The translations under genes were made by a program, and so were the position numbers. Under the pieces are notes generated by a model. The model was not told the DNA's origin. It ran no database searches and saw only the letters and a list, made by a program, of their open reading frames with translations. From Pyrinomonadaceae bacterium (GTDB lineage Bacteria > Acidobacteriota > Blastocatellia > Pyrinomonadales > Pyrinomonadaceae): a stretch of 64,000 bases of DNA. This document shows, piece after piece, positions 8,471-17,628 of the stretch. The first letter of the stretch is position 1. Every line of letters begins with the position of its first letter. The DNA is taken from contig JAVEDE010000112.1 of the NCBI GenBank assembly GCA_030841105.1, positions 56,633 through 120,632 of the forward strand. The letters are read 5' to 3'.

Positions 8471-9763
8471 ATGAAACCAATCGTCACCATCGAAAATGTC
8501 AGCAAGCGTTACCGGCTCGGCGGCCTGCATCCAGGCTATTTGACGATCCGCGATCTTGTCGGCGGCGCGTTCCAGCGCGCCGCCTTCAGACGCGACGCGG
8601 AAGGGACAACGGCGGGCGAGCGGCGACGCGACTTCTGGGCGCTCCGCGACATCAACCTCAGCGTGCAGCCGGGCGAACTCGTCGGCGTCATCGGCCGCAA
8701 CGGCGCGGGCAAGTCAACGCTCTTGAAAATCCTCTCGCGCGTGACGAAGCCAACCACGGGGCGCGTCGCCATGTACGGGCGCGTCGGGAGCTTGCTCGAA
8801 GTCGGCACGGGTTTTCACGCGGAGTTGTCGGGGCGCGAGAACGTCTTTTTGAGCGGAGCCATACTCGGCATGCGCCGCGCCGAGATCGAGCGCAAGTTCG
8901 ACGAGATCGTCGCCTTCTCCGAACTCGAAAAGTTCATAGACACGCCCGTCAAGCGTTACTCCTCAGGCATGTACGTGCGCCTCGCCTTCTCCGTCGCCGC
9001 GCACCTCGAACCCGAAATCCTGATCATGGACGAAGTGCTCGCCGTCGGCGATGCGGCGTTTCAGCAGAAGTGTCTCGACAAGATGCACGCCATCCGCCAG
9101 CACGGCCGCACCATCTTTTTCGTCTCGCACAGCATGCCCGCCGTGACGCGACTGTGCCGACGCGTCGTCCTCTTGCACGAGGGACGCATCGTGAGCGAGG
9201 GCGAGCCGCAGGCGGTCGTCAACGATTACCTGAGCGCGAGTTGGAACATCACGGCCGAGCGCGAGTGGCCGACGCCCGAAGAAGCACCCGGCAACGAGGT
9301 CGCGCGTCTCGCGCGCGTGCGCGTGCTCGACGCCGAAGGGACGCCGACCATCGCCTTCGACATCCGTCGCCCCGTCCGCGTCGAGATCACTTACGACGTG
9401 TTGACAGCGGGGCACGTCCTCACGCCGCACGTCGAGTTTCACAACGACACGGGCGTTCACGTCTTCAGTTCGCACGACACGGGTGACGAGTGGCGGCGCA
9501 CGCCGCGCGCCGTCGGCCGCTACGCGAGCGTCATCACGATCCCCGGCAACACGCTCTCGGAGGGGACGCTGCGCGCAAACGTCTCCGTCATGTCGCACGT
9601 GCCGCAGACGACGCTCCACGCGCAGGCGCGCGGCGTCGTCGCCTTTCAGGTGATTGACAGCCAGCAGGGCGACTCGGCGCGCGGCGACTACATCGGCCCG
9701 ATACCGGGCGTCGTCCGGCCGCTGCTGAACTGGACGACCAGCCTTGAGACGGACGGGAGATAA
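8471..9763 (+). CDS. wzt: Polysaccharide ABC transporter ATPase (Wzt-like)
   Basis: This 430-residue ATPase has Walker A GRNGAGKST (about 77-85), signature SSGMYVRLAFSVA and Walker B ILIMDEVLAVGD, followed by the switch His in FFVSHSM. Residues after about 270 form a separate all-beta region (from ARLARVRVLDAEG to the end) in the position of the Wzt C-terminal carbohydrate-binding domain, which in known O-antigen exporters recognises the finished chain end. The start was set at the ATG that opens MKPIVTIENVSKRY; the longer open frame upstream overlaps the permease. It sits between the permease and the double glycosyltransferase (2-base gap), so the three genes form an operon. Confidence 0.92.
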   Translation: MKPIVTIENVSKRYRLGGLHPGYLTIRDLVGGAFQRAAFRRDAEGTTAGERRRDFWALRDINLSVQPGELVGVIGRNGAGKSTLLKILSRVTKPTTGRVAMYGRVGSLLEVGTGFHAELSGRENVFLSGAILGMRRAEIERKFDEIVAFSELEKFIDTPVKRYSSGMYVRLAFSVAAHLEPEILIMDEVLAVGDAAFQQKCLDKMHAIRQHGRTIFFVSHSMPAVTRLCRRVVLLHEGRIVSEGEPQAVVNDYLSASWNITAEREWPTPEEAPGNEVARLARVRVLDAEGTPTIAFDIRRPVRVEITYDVLTAGHVLTPHVEFHNDTGVHVFSSHDTGDEWRRTPRAVGRYASVITIPGNTLSEGTLRANVSVMSHVPQTTLHAQARGVVAFQVIDSQQGDSARGDYIGPIPGVVRPLLNWTTSLETDGR

Positions 9764-9765
9764 GC

Positions 9766-11961
9766 ATGTCGCTCGTGCGCCGCACTAAAGATACGCTTCG
9801 GGGGCGTCTGCCGCTGTCGCTCAAGCTGTCGCTCAAGCGCTTGTTCGTCGGCACGGTGGCCGCCGTCCTGCGCGTCGGCGCGCGCGCGGTCAATTTGTTC
9901 GACCGCGTGCTCCTGAGCGCGACCACTCACGGACTCGACTTCCATCAGGCGTGGGACATCAAGGCGCGACCCAAGCCCCCGGAGCTTCGGCCGTGGGGCG
10001 CGGCCGATTTCCTCTTCGTGATGGACGCGATCAAGGGCAGCAGAGATGGCGTGCCCGCGCCCGACCGCCCCGTGCGCGCGTCCATCGTCCTGCTCGCCTA
10101 CAACAAGATCGAATACACGTTCCAGTGCCTCCGCTCCGTCTTCCAAGAAGTTGACCTCAACGAGACAGAGATCATCGTGGTGGACAACGGTTCGAGCGAC
10201 GCGACGGCGCGCGTGCTCTCATACCTCGAAGGCTTCATACGCGTCATCACCATCGAGCAGAACGCGGGCTTTCTCGACGCGTGCAACACGGGCGCACGTG
10301 CGGCGCGCGGTCGTTACCTGATCCTGCTGAACAACGACATCGTGCTGCTACCCGGCTGGCTCGCGCCGCTCGTCGCGACCGTCGAGTCCGACCCGGCGGT
10401 CGGCGCGGTCGGCTCGATGTACATCTACCCGAACGGCATCCTCCAGGACGCAGGCTCGATTGTCTGGAAGGACGGCAACTCGATGCATTACGGCTGGGGA
10501 CGCTCGCCCGAAGACAAGCGTTTCAATTTCGCGCGTGAGGTGGACTACTGCCCCGGCGCATCTTTCCTCATCCGAAAGGAACTGTTCGACCAACTCGGCG
10601 GCCTCGACCGCCGCTACGCGCCCGCCTACTACGAAGACGTAGACCTCTGCTTCGGCGTGCGCGCGCTCGGCTATAAGGTCATCTACCAGCCTCTCTCGCG
10701 CGTCGTCCACCACGAAGGCATCACGCTCGGCACGAACGTCAACACCGGCTTCAAACGCTACCAAGTCATCAACCGCGAAAAGTTTTACGAGAAGTGGCGC
10801 GAGCAGTTGGAGCGCGAGCACTACGAGGCCGCGCCGGAAAACATCGTGCGCGCGTCCGACCGGCGGCGCGGCTCCGCCCTGCTCGTCTGCGACGACCGCC
10901 TGCCGACGCCCGACCGCGACGCGGGCAGCGCGCGCATGAGTTTCATCCTGACTTCGCTCGCGCGCTGGAGTCGCCCCGTCTTCGTCTCCCTGAGCAAGCA
11001 GGAGTGGCCGGGCTACGAAAAGCCGCTCTGGCAAGCGGGGGTCGAGACGGCCAGCGCGGCCGAACTCCGCCGCCTGCTCAAAGAGCGGCAGTTCCGCGCC
11101 GCCCTCATCAGCCGTCCCGAAGTGGCCGGGGCGCTCATCCCCCTGCTGCGCCGCCACGCCCCGCACATCAAGATCATCTACGACATGGTGGACGCGCACT
11201 TCATCCGCCACGAGCGCGAGGCCGAGTTGACGGGCGACGCCGAGACGGCGCGCGCCGCCCTTCGCTATCGTGAGATGGAGACGCGCCTCGCACGCGCGAG
11301 CGACTTCATCTTCTGCACCTCGACGGACGAGAAAGAAATTATGGAGCGCGCAGCCCCCGGCGTCCCCGTCGCAGTCGTCCCGACGATCCACGAGTTGCAC
11401 GAGCGCGGCGGCTCGTTCGACGAGAGACAACACCTGCTCTTCATCGGCAATCTCGCGCACCGGCCGAACCGAGACGGCGTGCTCTACTTCCTGCGCGAAG
11501 TCTACCCGTTAATCAAACAGGCGTTGCCCTCTATCGAGTTGGACATCATCGGCGACCACCCGGCGGAGATTCTGGCGCACGCAGGCGAGGCGGTGCGCGT
11601 GCGCGGCTACGTGCCGGACGTCGAGCCGTTCTGGCAAACGCGTCGCGTGTTCGTCGCGCCGCTGCGTTACGGCGCGGGCGTAAAGGGTAAGATCGGCGAG
11701 TCGCTGGCGCACGGCCTGCCCGTCGTCACCACGCCGGTCGGCGCGGAAGGCATGGGACTCGCGCACGCCGAGTCGGCCATGATCGCGGCCACGCCCGCGG
11801 CCTTTGCCGACGCCGTGGTCGAACTTTACACGCGCCCGGACTTGTGGCAGCGTCTCGCCGACCGCGGCTACGAACAGATCGCGCGCCACTTCGCGCCCGC
11901 GCGAATCGCGCCCGTCATCGAAGACGCGTTGAAAGAATTACTGGCGGCGCGCTCGAAGTAA
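9766..11961 (+). CDS. Double glycosyltransferase: GT2 + GT4-type fusion
   Basis: This 731-residue protein joins two catalytic modules. Residues 100-340 are a GT-A/GT2 domain (ASIVLLAYNKIEYT, IIVVDNGSSDAT, LILLNNDIVL, EDVDLCFGVRALGY). Residues 365-731 are a GT-B domain with GSARMSFI, HLLFIGNLAHRPN, the donor-site region VFVAPLRYGAGVKGKIGES and GLPVVTTPVGAEG. The N-terminal 90 residues are basic and may contact membrane or chain. The protein starts two bases after the ATPase stop, so it is co-transcribed with the exporter. Such fusions can add two sugars in succession, as polymerases or repeat-unit synthases; the linkages cannot be predicted. It ends just before a heptad repeat. Confidence 0.88.
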   Translation: MSLVRRTKDTLRGRLPLSLKLSLKRLFVGTVAAVLRVGARAVNLFDRVLLSATTHGLDFHQAWDIKARPKPPELRPWGAADFLFVMDAIKGSRDGVPAPDRPVRASIVLLAYNKIEYTFQCLRSVFQEVDLNETEIIVVDNGSSDATARVLSYLEGFIRVITIEQNAGFLDACNTGARAARGRYLILLNNDIVLLPGWLAPLVATVESDPAVGAVGSMYIYPNGILQDAGSIVWKDGNSMHYGWGRSPEDKRFNFAREVDYCPGASFLIRKELFDQLGGLDRRYAPAYYEDVDLCFGVRALGYKVIYQPLSRVVHHEGITLGTNVNTGFKRYQVINREKFYEKWREQLEREHYEAAPENIVRASDRRRGSALLVCDDRLPTPDRDAGSARMSFILTSLARWSRPVFVSLSKQEWPGYEKPLWQAGVETASAAELRRLLKERQFRAALISRPEVAGALIPLLRRHAPHIKIIYDMVDAHFIRHEREAELTGDAETARAALRYREMETRLARASDFIFCTSTDEKEIMERAAPGVPVAVVPTIHELHERGGSFDERQHLLFIGNLAHRPNRDGVLYFLREVYPLIKQALPSIELDIIGDHPAEILAHAGEAVRVRGYVPDVEPFWQTRRVFVAPLRYGAGVKGKIGESLAHGLPVVTTPVGAEGMGLAHAESAMIAATPAAFADAVVELYTRPDLWQRLADRGYEQIARHFAPARIAPVIEDALKELLAARSK

Positions 11962-11990
11962 GAAGTTGGTCTAACGGCGACCATATGTCA

Positions 11991-12100
11991 GTGACAAGTG
12001 ACAAGTGACAAGTGACGAGTGACGAGTGACGAGTGACGAGCAGGAATCAAGACAAGTTTTTAGTTTTCAACTTGTCACTCGTCACTCGTCACTTGTCACT
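11991..12100. repeat. 7-bp-period inverted repeat (locus 3)
   Basis: Left arm: GTGACAA x3 then GTGACGA x4. Right arm: CTTGTCACTCGTCACTCGTCACTTGTCAC. The two arms are complementary around a spacer of about 35 bases. The same GTGAC word is used at loci 1, 8 and 12. It separates two plus-strand glycosyltransferase genes and stops right before a strong ribosome binding site. Confidence 0.9.
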
Positions 12101-12122
12101 GCTTTAAAGGAGGCAGGGACAC

Positions 12123-13334
12123 ATGCGTTTATTGGCGAGGGGCGTCCAGTTCTGGCAAGACCACGGCGCGCGTGCGACGTACCGTGCGACGCTCCGCAAG
12201 TTGCGGCTCTCCGTCACGGGAGTCAATACGCGGAGTCCGGCCACGTCGCCGCTGCCTTACAGTTACGCGTGCGGGCGCATCTCCTTCACGCATGGCGCGG
12301 AGAGTATCAATGCGCCCGGCTTTAACAAGCGGGTCAACTGGATCATCCCTAATTTCCACACGTCGTCAGGGGGCATGCGAACAATCTTCCGTGCGGCTCT
12401 CGCGCTGGAACAGGCGGGCTATGAAGTCCACTTCTACGTCTTCGGCGACACGCATTACGTGAGCGGCTCGGAGGCCGCCGCGGCGATACGAACTTTCTAC
12501 CCTCTGAAAGCGACGACGCATCTCGGCGTCACCGAAATGCTCCCGGCGGAGTTCTGTCTGGCGACTTCATGGATGACGGCCTACCCGCTCAGAGACTTCG
12601 CCGCGTGCCGCCGGAAAATCTATTACGTGCAGGACGAAGAATCGCTCTTCCATCCCGAAAGCTCCGGGAAGATGCTCGCGGAAGAAACCTACCGTTTCGG
12701 GTTCGAGTGTGTCTGCGCCGGTCGCTGGCTCGCACAACGGATGCGCGACTACGGCAATCATGCAGTGCCCTTCGAGTTGGCCTACGACCCGGAAGTTTAT
12801 TTTCCCCTCCCCGAAATCCCCCAACGGAAACGAGTCGTGTTCTACTCGCGCTATCACACGGCGAGGCGCGGGGTGGAGTTGGGCTTGCTCGCACTGACTC
12901 TGTTGAAGGCGAAGCACCCGGACGTGGAGGTCGTCCTCTTCGGCTCGGATGAAATGCCGTTCGACTTACCCTTCGACTACACACTGGCGGGCGTGCTCAC
13001 GCTGAACGACTTACCAGACCTCTATCGCAACGCCACCGTCGGCCTCTCCATCTCGCTCACCAACTATTCACTAGTGCCTCAAGAGATGCTCGCGTGCGGC
13101 TTGCCCGTCGTCGAGGTGAACCACCCCTCTCTACAGGCTGCCTACCCGGAGAGCAGCCCCGCCATACACCTCGCGCACCCTACGCCCGAACGGCTCGCCG
13201 CCGCACTCTCGGAAGTCATCACACTGCCGGAAGCCGACGTGCAGCCCACACGTCAGGAGGCCGCGCGGCTGGTCAGCCACCTCTCATGGCAGAACGCCGA
13301 CAGGGTGCTACTCGACTTTATGGCTTCGGCTTAA
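12123..13334 (+). CDS. Glycosyltransferase, WsaF-like GT-B
   Basis: This 403-residue protein has the hallmark WIIPNFHTSSGGMRTIFRAA of rhamnosyltransferase-like GT-B enzymes such as WsaF. It continues with KIYYVQDEESLF, the Rossmann start KRVVFYSRYHTARRG, and a donor-site region SISLTNYSLVPQEMLACGLPVVEV in which a Gln-Glu pair replaces the usual EX7E context. The start is marked by an excellent Shine-Dalgarno, AAAGGAGG, nine bases upstream. The gene overlaps the convergent wecB by four bases. Compared with its neighbours it lies behind its own spacer, so it may be transcribed separately from the exporter operon. A role in adding deoxyhexose to the exported polymer is plausible but unproven. 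Confidence 0.85.
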   Translation: MRLLARGVQFWQDHGARATYRATLRKLRLSVTGVNTRSPATSPLPYSYACGRISFTHGAESINAPGFNKRVNWIIPNFHTSSGGMRTIFRAALALEQAGYEVHFYVFGDTHYVSGSEAAAAIRTFYPLKATTHLGVTEMLPAEFCLATSWMTAYPLRDFAACRRKIYYVQDEESLFHPESSGKMLAEETYRFGFECVCAGRWLAQRMRDYGNHAVPFELAYDPEVYFPLPEIPQRKRVVFYSRYHTARRGVELGLLALTLLKAKHPDVEVVLFGSDEMPFDLPFDYTLAGVLTLNDLPDLYRNATVGLSISLTNYSLVPQEMLACGLPVVEVNHPSLQAAYPESSPAIHLAHPTPERLAAALSEVITLPEADVQPTRQEAARLVSHLSWQNADRVLLDFMASA

Positions 13335-14431
13335 GCGCGGGGTTCGAGCAGCGCGTTGAGGATGCGGTCGGCGGCTTGGCCGTCCCAGAGCGGCGGGCGG
13401 CTCTCGCGCGGGTGGTCGAGGGCGTCGAAGGCGGCGGCGGTGATCGTCGCGGCGTCCGCCGTGCCGACGAGCCGGTTCGTGCCGTGCGTGATGGTGATCG
13501 GGCGTTCCGTATTTTCGCGTAAGGTGAGGCAAGGGATGTCGAGCGCGGTGGTCTCCTCCTGAATGCCGCCCGAATCCGTGAGCACGAGTTTCGCGCCGCT
13601 GTAGAGGCGCAGGAAATCGAGATAGCCGAGCGGTTCGCAGAGACGCACGCGCGGCGCGAGGGCTTCGACGCGCCCGAGCAGCCCGAACTCTTCCAGACGA
13701 CGGCGCGTTCGCGGGTGCGCGGGGAAGACGACGGGCAGGCGCGCGCCGATGCGTGCGAGCGCGTCGAGGACGCGCGTGAGCGGCTCGCGCGCGTCCACGT
13801 TCGACGGGCGGTGCAGCGTCAAGACCGCGTAATCAATCCCCTTCACGCCCAGCTCTTCGCGTATGCGCGAACGATTCGCGCGCTCCAACTGCGCGTAGAG
13901 CGAATCAATCATCACGTTGCCGACGAAGCGTATGCGCTCGCGCGGGATGTTTTCGGCGAGCAGATTTTCGTCGGCGTCGGGCGAGGGCGTAAGCAGTAGG
14001 TCGGAGAGTTGGTCGGTCAGCAGGCGGTTGATCTCTTCGGGCATCGTGCGGTCGCGGCTGCGCAACCCCGCCTCGACGTGCGCGACACGCACGCCCAACT
14101 TCGCGCAGCAGAGCGCGCACGCGAGCGTGGAGTTGACGTCGCCGACGACCACGACCCAATCGGGTTGTTCACTGATGACGACCGGCTCGAAGCGTTCGAG
14201 CACGGCCGCGGTCTGCGCCGCGTGCGTCCCGGAGCCGACGCCCAAGTGCACGTCCGGTTCGGGCAGTTCGAGATCGCGGAAGAACGCCTCGGACATCCGC
14301 GCGTCGTAGTGCTGCCCGGTGTGGACGACCAGCGGCGCAAACTCCGTCGCCCGCCGCCGCATCGCCTCCACGATGGGCGCGACCTTCATAAAGTTCGGCC
14401 GCGCTCCCACGACGTTGATGACTTTCAGCAT
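13331..14431 (-). CDS. wecB: UDP-N-acetylglucosamine 2-epimerase (non-hydrolysing)
   Basis: This 366-residue enzyme starts MLKVINVVGARPNFMKVAP, the canonical N-terminus of WecB/MnaA, which interconverts UDP-GlcNAc and UDP-ManNAc in the cytoplasm. Further family segments are VVHTGQHYD, VVVVGDVNSTLA, VAHVEAGLRS, DSGGIQEETTALDIPCLTLR and the C-terminal TNRLVG. The length is normal for the family. It lies downstream of the UDP-sugar dehydrogenase on the same strand, separated by a heptad repeat; together they could make UDP-ManNAcA. The start ATG at 14431 is clear because nothing in frame upstream fits the family. Confidence 0.95.
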   Translation of the reverse strand: MLKVINVVGARPNFMKVAPIVEAMRRRATEFAPLVVHTGQHYDARMSEAFFRDLELPEPDVHLGVGSGTHAAQTAAVLERFEPVVISEQPDWVVVVGDVNSTLACALCCAKLGVRVAHVEAGLRSRDRTMPEEINRLLTDQLSDLLLTPSPDADENLLAENIPRERIRFVGNVMIDSLYAQLERANRSRIREELGVKGIDYAVLTLHRPSNVDAREPLTRVLDALARIGARLPVVFPAHPRTRRRLEEFGLLGRVEALAPRVRLCEPLGYLDFLRLYSGAKLVLTDSGGIQEETTALDIPCLTLRENTERPITITHGTNRLVGTADAATITAAAFDALDHPRESRPPLWDGQAADRILNALLEPRA

Positions 14432-14439
14432 AAATAAAA

Positions 14440-14531
14440 CCGTCCGTCGTCAGTAGTCCGTCGCCCGTGGCAACCACGCGCGTGGCTGAAACGGATTTGA
14501 ACGACTGACAACGGACGACGGACTACTGACC
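14440..14531. repeat. 7-bp-period inverted repeat (locus 4)
   Basis: The left arm is GTCCGTC-GTCAGTA-GTCCGTC and the right arm is GACAACG-GACGACG-GACTACT-GAC, complementary to it, with a central GTGGCAACCACGCGCGTGG stem. It lies between wecB and the dehydrogenase, both on the minus strand. The same word family recurs at locus 7. Confidence 0.85.
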
Positions 14532-14534
14532 GTT

Positions 14535-15872
14535 TCAGAGCCGGATGATGCGGGCGCAACTATTCTTGCGCAGGTCGCCGTTGAGGGCGTTGCGCGTGTC
14601 CACGATGAGCGTGGAGAGTTCGCAGACGCGGGCGTAGTCAACCGCGCTGTGGTCTGTGACGATGACGACGCAATCGGACGTTTTGAGTTCGTCGTCCGAG
14701 AGCGCGACGGATTGCAGCGGGTCGCCGCCGCCTTCGGTGTGCGCGTCGTCGAAGCGTATTTCGGAGACGTACTCGTCGTGATAACTCACCTCCGCGCCCT
14801 TCGCGCGCAGGCGATCAATGATGGAGAGCGCGGGGCTTTCGCGCACGTCGTCTACGTCCTTCTTGTAGGCCACGCCGAGCAGTAAGACGCGCGACCCTTT
14901 GAGCGCCTTGCGCTCGTCGTTCAGAGCGTCGGCAACGAGCGTGACGACGTGATCGGGCATCCGCGAGTTGACCTCTTCGGCCAGCCCGATGAAGCGCGAG
15001 TCGAAGCCGTGCTGGCGCGCTTTCCACGAAAGATAGTGCGGGTCGAGCGGGATGCAGTGGCCGCCGATGCCGGGGCCGGGATAGAAGGGCATGAAGCCGA
15101 AGGGCTTCGTCGCCGCCGCGCGGATCACCTCCCAAGTGTCTATGCCGAGCGCGTAACAGAGACGCGCCATCTCGTTCGCCATGCCGATGTTGACGGCGCG
15201 GAAAGTGTTCTCCAACAACTTCGCCGCCTCGGCCACGCGCGCCGACGTGACCGGGTGGACGTTATTAACGATCTGACCGTAGAGCGCGGCGGCCACTTCC
15301 GTCGAATCGTCCGTGCAGCCGCCGACGACCTTCGGGATGTTGTGCGTCTGAAACTGCGGGTTGCCGGGGTCAACGCGTTCGGGCGAGAAGGCGAGCAGGA
15401 AATCCGCGTCGAGTCGCATCCCGCGCTCTTCGAGCATGGGGAGCAGCACCTCGTCGGTCGTGCCGGGATAGGTGGTTGATTCGAGGATGATCAGTTGGCC
15501 GCGCCTGAGATGTTTCTGAATCTCGCCCGCCGCCGCGAGGATGTAAGAGATGTCCGGCTCTTTCGTCTTACGTAGAGGCGTCGGCACGCAGATGATGATC
15601 GCGTCGCATTTGGACAACTCGCCGAAGTCCGTCGTCGCGCGCAAACGCCCCGCCTCGACCAACTCTTTGACGAGCGACGCGCGCACGTCGCCGATGTACG
15701 ACTCGCCGCGGTTGATCTGCGCGGCCTTCGCCTCGTCAACTTCAAAGCCCGTGGCCTGAAAGCCCTTGTGCGCGAACTCGGCCGATAGCGGCAAGCCCAC
15801 GTAGCCCAGTCCGATCACGCCGACGTGCGCGCGCCGCGCTTGAATCAACTCTGTCAGTTCTTCTTTAATCAT
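14535..15872 (-). CDS. UDP-HexNAc 6-dehydrogenase (WecC/WbpA/TviB type)
   Basis: This 445-residue NAD-dependent dehydrogenase oxidises the C6 hydroxyl of a UDP-N-acetylhexosamine to the uronic acid. The Rossmann motif is VGVIGLGYVGLPLS (17-30). The middle domain has AFSPERVDPGNP (161-172), typical of the HexNAc rather than the glucose branch, and the catalytic Cys273 lies in GIGGHCIPLDPHYL. Length and domain order are normal. With the adjacent WecB it would yield UDP-ManNAcA; alternatively it acts on UDP-GlcNAc directly, as WbpA does. A possible promoter lies about 100 bases upstream inside a palindrome shared with the divergent permease gene. Confidence 0.92.
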   Translation of the reverse strand: MIKEELTELIQARRAHVGVIGLGYVGLPLSAEFAHKGFQATGFEVDEAKAAQINRGESYIGDVRASLVKELVEAGRLRATTDFGELSKCDAIIICVPTPLRKTKEPDISYILAAAGEIQKHLRRGQLIILESTTYPGTTDEVLLPMLEERGMRLDADFLLAFSPERVDPGNPQFQTHNIPKVVGGCTDDSTEVAAALYGQIVNNVHPVTSARVAEAAKLLENTFRAVNIGMANEMARLCYALGIDTWEVIRAAATKPFGFMPFYPGPGIGGHCIPLDPHYLSWKARQHGFDSRFIGLAEEVNSRMPDHVVTLVADALNDERKALKGSRVLLLGVAYKKDVDDVRESPALSIIDRLRAKGAEVSYHDEYVSEIRFDDAHTEGGGDPLQSVALSDDELKTSDCVVIVTDHSAVDYARVCELSTLIVDTRNALNGDLRKNSCARIIRL

Positions 15873-15947
15873 AGGAATAATTTTGCGTCCCGGTGTTAAG
15901 TAACTATTGGCAGGCGGACAATGAAGTTTATGATTTACTAAACATCA

Positions 15948-16006
15948 AGACTAGGTGAGCCGCGCGGCGACTGTCAAGCGAGGGGTTCGGATCATAACCC
16001 TTGACA
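15948..16006. promoter_or_regulatory. Palindromic divergent promoter region
   Basis: An imperfect palindrome carries a TTGACA -35 hexamer on each strand: 15972-15977 (minus) and 16001-16006 (plus), within arms GCGCGGCGaCTGTCAAG / CTTGACAGcGCCGCCGCGC. On the minus strand TAGTCT (15948-15953) is 18 bases from its -35. On the plus strand the best -10 (CAACAT, 18 bases away) is weak. The layout suggests face-to-face promoters under shared control. Confidence 0.4.
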
Positions 16007-16071
16007 GCGCCGCCGCGCAGGCTGCAACATACGCGCCCGCTCCAACCTTTAACCGTAGCACCCGAACTCTT

Positions 16072-17601
16072 ATGAAGACCGCCAAGGGCGTGACGCCTCC
16101 GACACCGAAACTCGAACGCGGCCTCGGGCTGCTCGATGCGACGATGATCGTCGTCGGCTCGATGATCGGGTCGGGCATCTTTCTGGTGTCGGCCGAGTCG
16201 TCGCGTCTGGTGGGCGCGCCGGGGTGGCTGCTCGCGGCGTGGGCTTTGGCGGGCGTGCTCACGGTGACGGGCGCGCTGTGCTGCGCGGAACTCGCGGCGA
16301 TGATGCCGAGGGCGGGCGGGCAGTACGTGTTTTTGCGCGAGGGGTATAGTCCGGCCGTCGGGTTTCTGTTCGGCTGGTCGCTGCTCCTCGTCATCCAGAC
16401 GGGCACGATTGCGGCGGTCGCCATCGCCTTCGCCAACTTCGTCGGCGTGCTCGCGCCGGACATTTCGGCCAACAATTATTTGATCGCGCCGCAACGCGTC
16501 TTCGGCAAGTACGCCGTCAGTCTTTCGACGCAGCAACTCGTCGCCGTCCTGATGATCCTGCTCTTGACGGCGACGAACACGCGCGGGCTGCAACTCGGCA
16601 AGCTCATCCAGAACAGTTTCACCTTCACGAAGACCGCCGCGCTCGGCGCGCTCATCGTGCTCGGCCTCTTCGTCGGCGCGAACCGCGGGAGCGCGGCCTT
16701 CACTGCGGCGTGGTGGGATTCGTGGGCGAACGGTTGGACGCCGCAGGGCGCGCAGGGCGATCTCGCTTTGACGGGCACGCTCGCGCTCGTGGCGTTGCTC
16801 GGGCGGGCGATGGTAGGGCCGCTGTTCGCGCAGTCGGCATGGAACAACGTGACGTTCACGGCGGGCGAGGTGAGAGAGCCGGGGCGCAATTTGCCGCGCG
16901 CGCTGCTCGCGGGGTGCGCGCTCGTCGTCGCGCTCTACCTGCTCGCCAACCTCGCCTACGTCGTGACGCTCCCGCTCAAAGGCATCCAGCAAGCCCCGCA
17001 GAACCGCGTGGCGACCGCCGCGATGGCGGTCATCTTCGGCGAACGCGGCGCGGTCTTGATGGCGTGCGCGATCATCGTCTCGACCTTCGGCTGCAACAAC
17101 GGACTCATACTCGCGGGCGCGCGCGTCTATTACGCGATGGCGCGCGACGGGCTGTTCTTCGCGCGCGTCGCGACGGTCAACGCGCGCCGCGTGCCCGCCG
17201 TCGCGCTCGTCGTGCAGGGAGTGTGGGCGTCGCTCTTGACGCTGCCGCGCACGGTGACGGAGACGTTCAACGCGCAGACGCAAACCGTCTCCGTCTCTTA
17301 CGGCAACGTCTACACGCAACTGCTCGAATACATCATCTCGGCCGATCTAGTCTTCTACGCGTTGATGGTCGGGGCGGTCATCCGCTTGCGCCGCAAACTC
17401 CCCGACGCCCCGCGCCCCTACCGCACGTTCGGCTACCCGCTCGTGCCGCTCGTCTACATCGTGCTCGCGCTTTTGCTCGTCCTCGACCTCGCCTACCTCA
17501 CGCCGGAGACTTCCGGCATCGGCTACCTGCTCGTGCTCACCGGCATCCCTGTCTACTTCCTCTGGCGCAAGCGACAAGCGACTGACACGACGGACAACTA
17601 A
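16072..17601 (+). CDS. APC-superfamily amino acid permease
   Basis: This 509-residue inner-membrane protein has about 12 hydrophobic segments. The first one ends GSMIGSGIFLVSAESSR, which contains the GSGIF substrate-binding loop of APC transporters. Later landmarks are TFTKTAALGALIVLGLF, the VREPGRNLPRAL loop and a hydrophobic C-terminus ending VYFLWRKRQ. The ATG at 16072 was chosen because the frame upstream lacks family features. Family members exchange or import amino acids by proton coupling or antiport; the substrate is not predictable here. It converges on the CBM48 protein gene with a 27-base gap and has no clear operon partner. Confidence 0.9.
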   Translation: MKTAKGVTPPTPKLERGLGLLDATMIVVGSMIGSGIFLVSAESSRLVGAPGWLLAAWALAGVLTVTGALCCAELAAMMPRAGGQYVFLREGYSPAVGFLFGWSLLLVIQTGTIAAVAIAFANFVGVLAPDISANNYLIAPQRVFGKYAVSLSTQQLVAVLMILLLTATNTRGLQLGKLIQNSFTFTKTAALGALIVLGLFVGANRGSAAFTAAWWDSWANGWTPQGAQGDLALTGTLALVALLGRAMVGPLFAQSAWNNVTFTAGEVREPGRNLPRALLAGCALVVALYLLANLAYVVTLPLKGIQQAPQNRVATAAMAVIFGERGAVLMACAIIVSTFGCNNGLILAGARVYYAMARDGLFFARVATVNARRVPAVALVVQGVWASLLTLPRTVTETFNAQTQTVSVSYGNVYTQLLEYIISADLVFYALMVGAVIRLRRKLPDAPRPYRTFGYPLVPLVYIVLALLLVLDLAYLTPETSGIGYLLVLTGIPVYFLWRKRQATDTTDN

Positions 17602-17628
17602 ACTTTTGAGCGCGCAACGCGACAACGC

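Noticed and set aside
15928..17319. A long minus-strand frame opposite the APC permease
   Set aside because: It is almost entirely Arg, Asp and Glu, an artefact of high GC; the plus strand has a complete permease.
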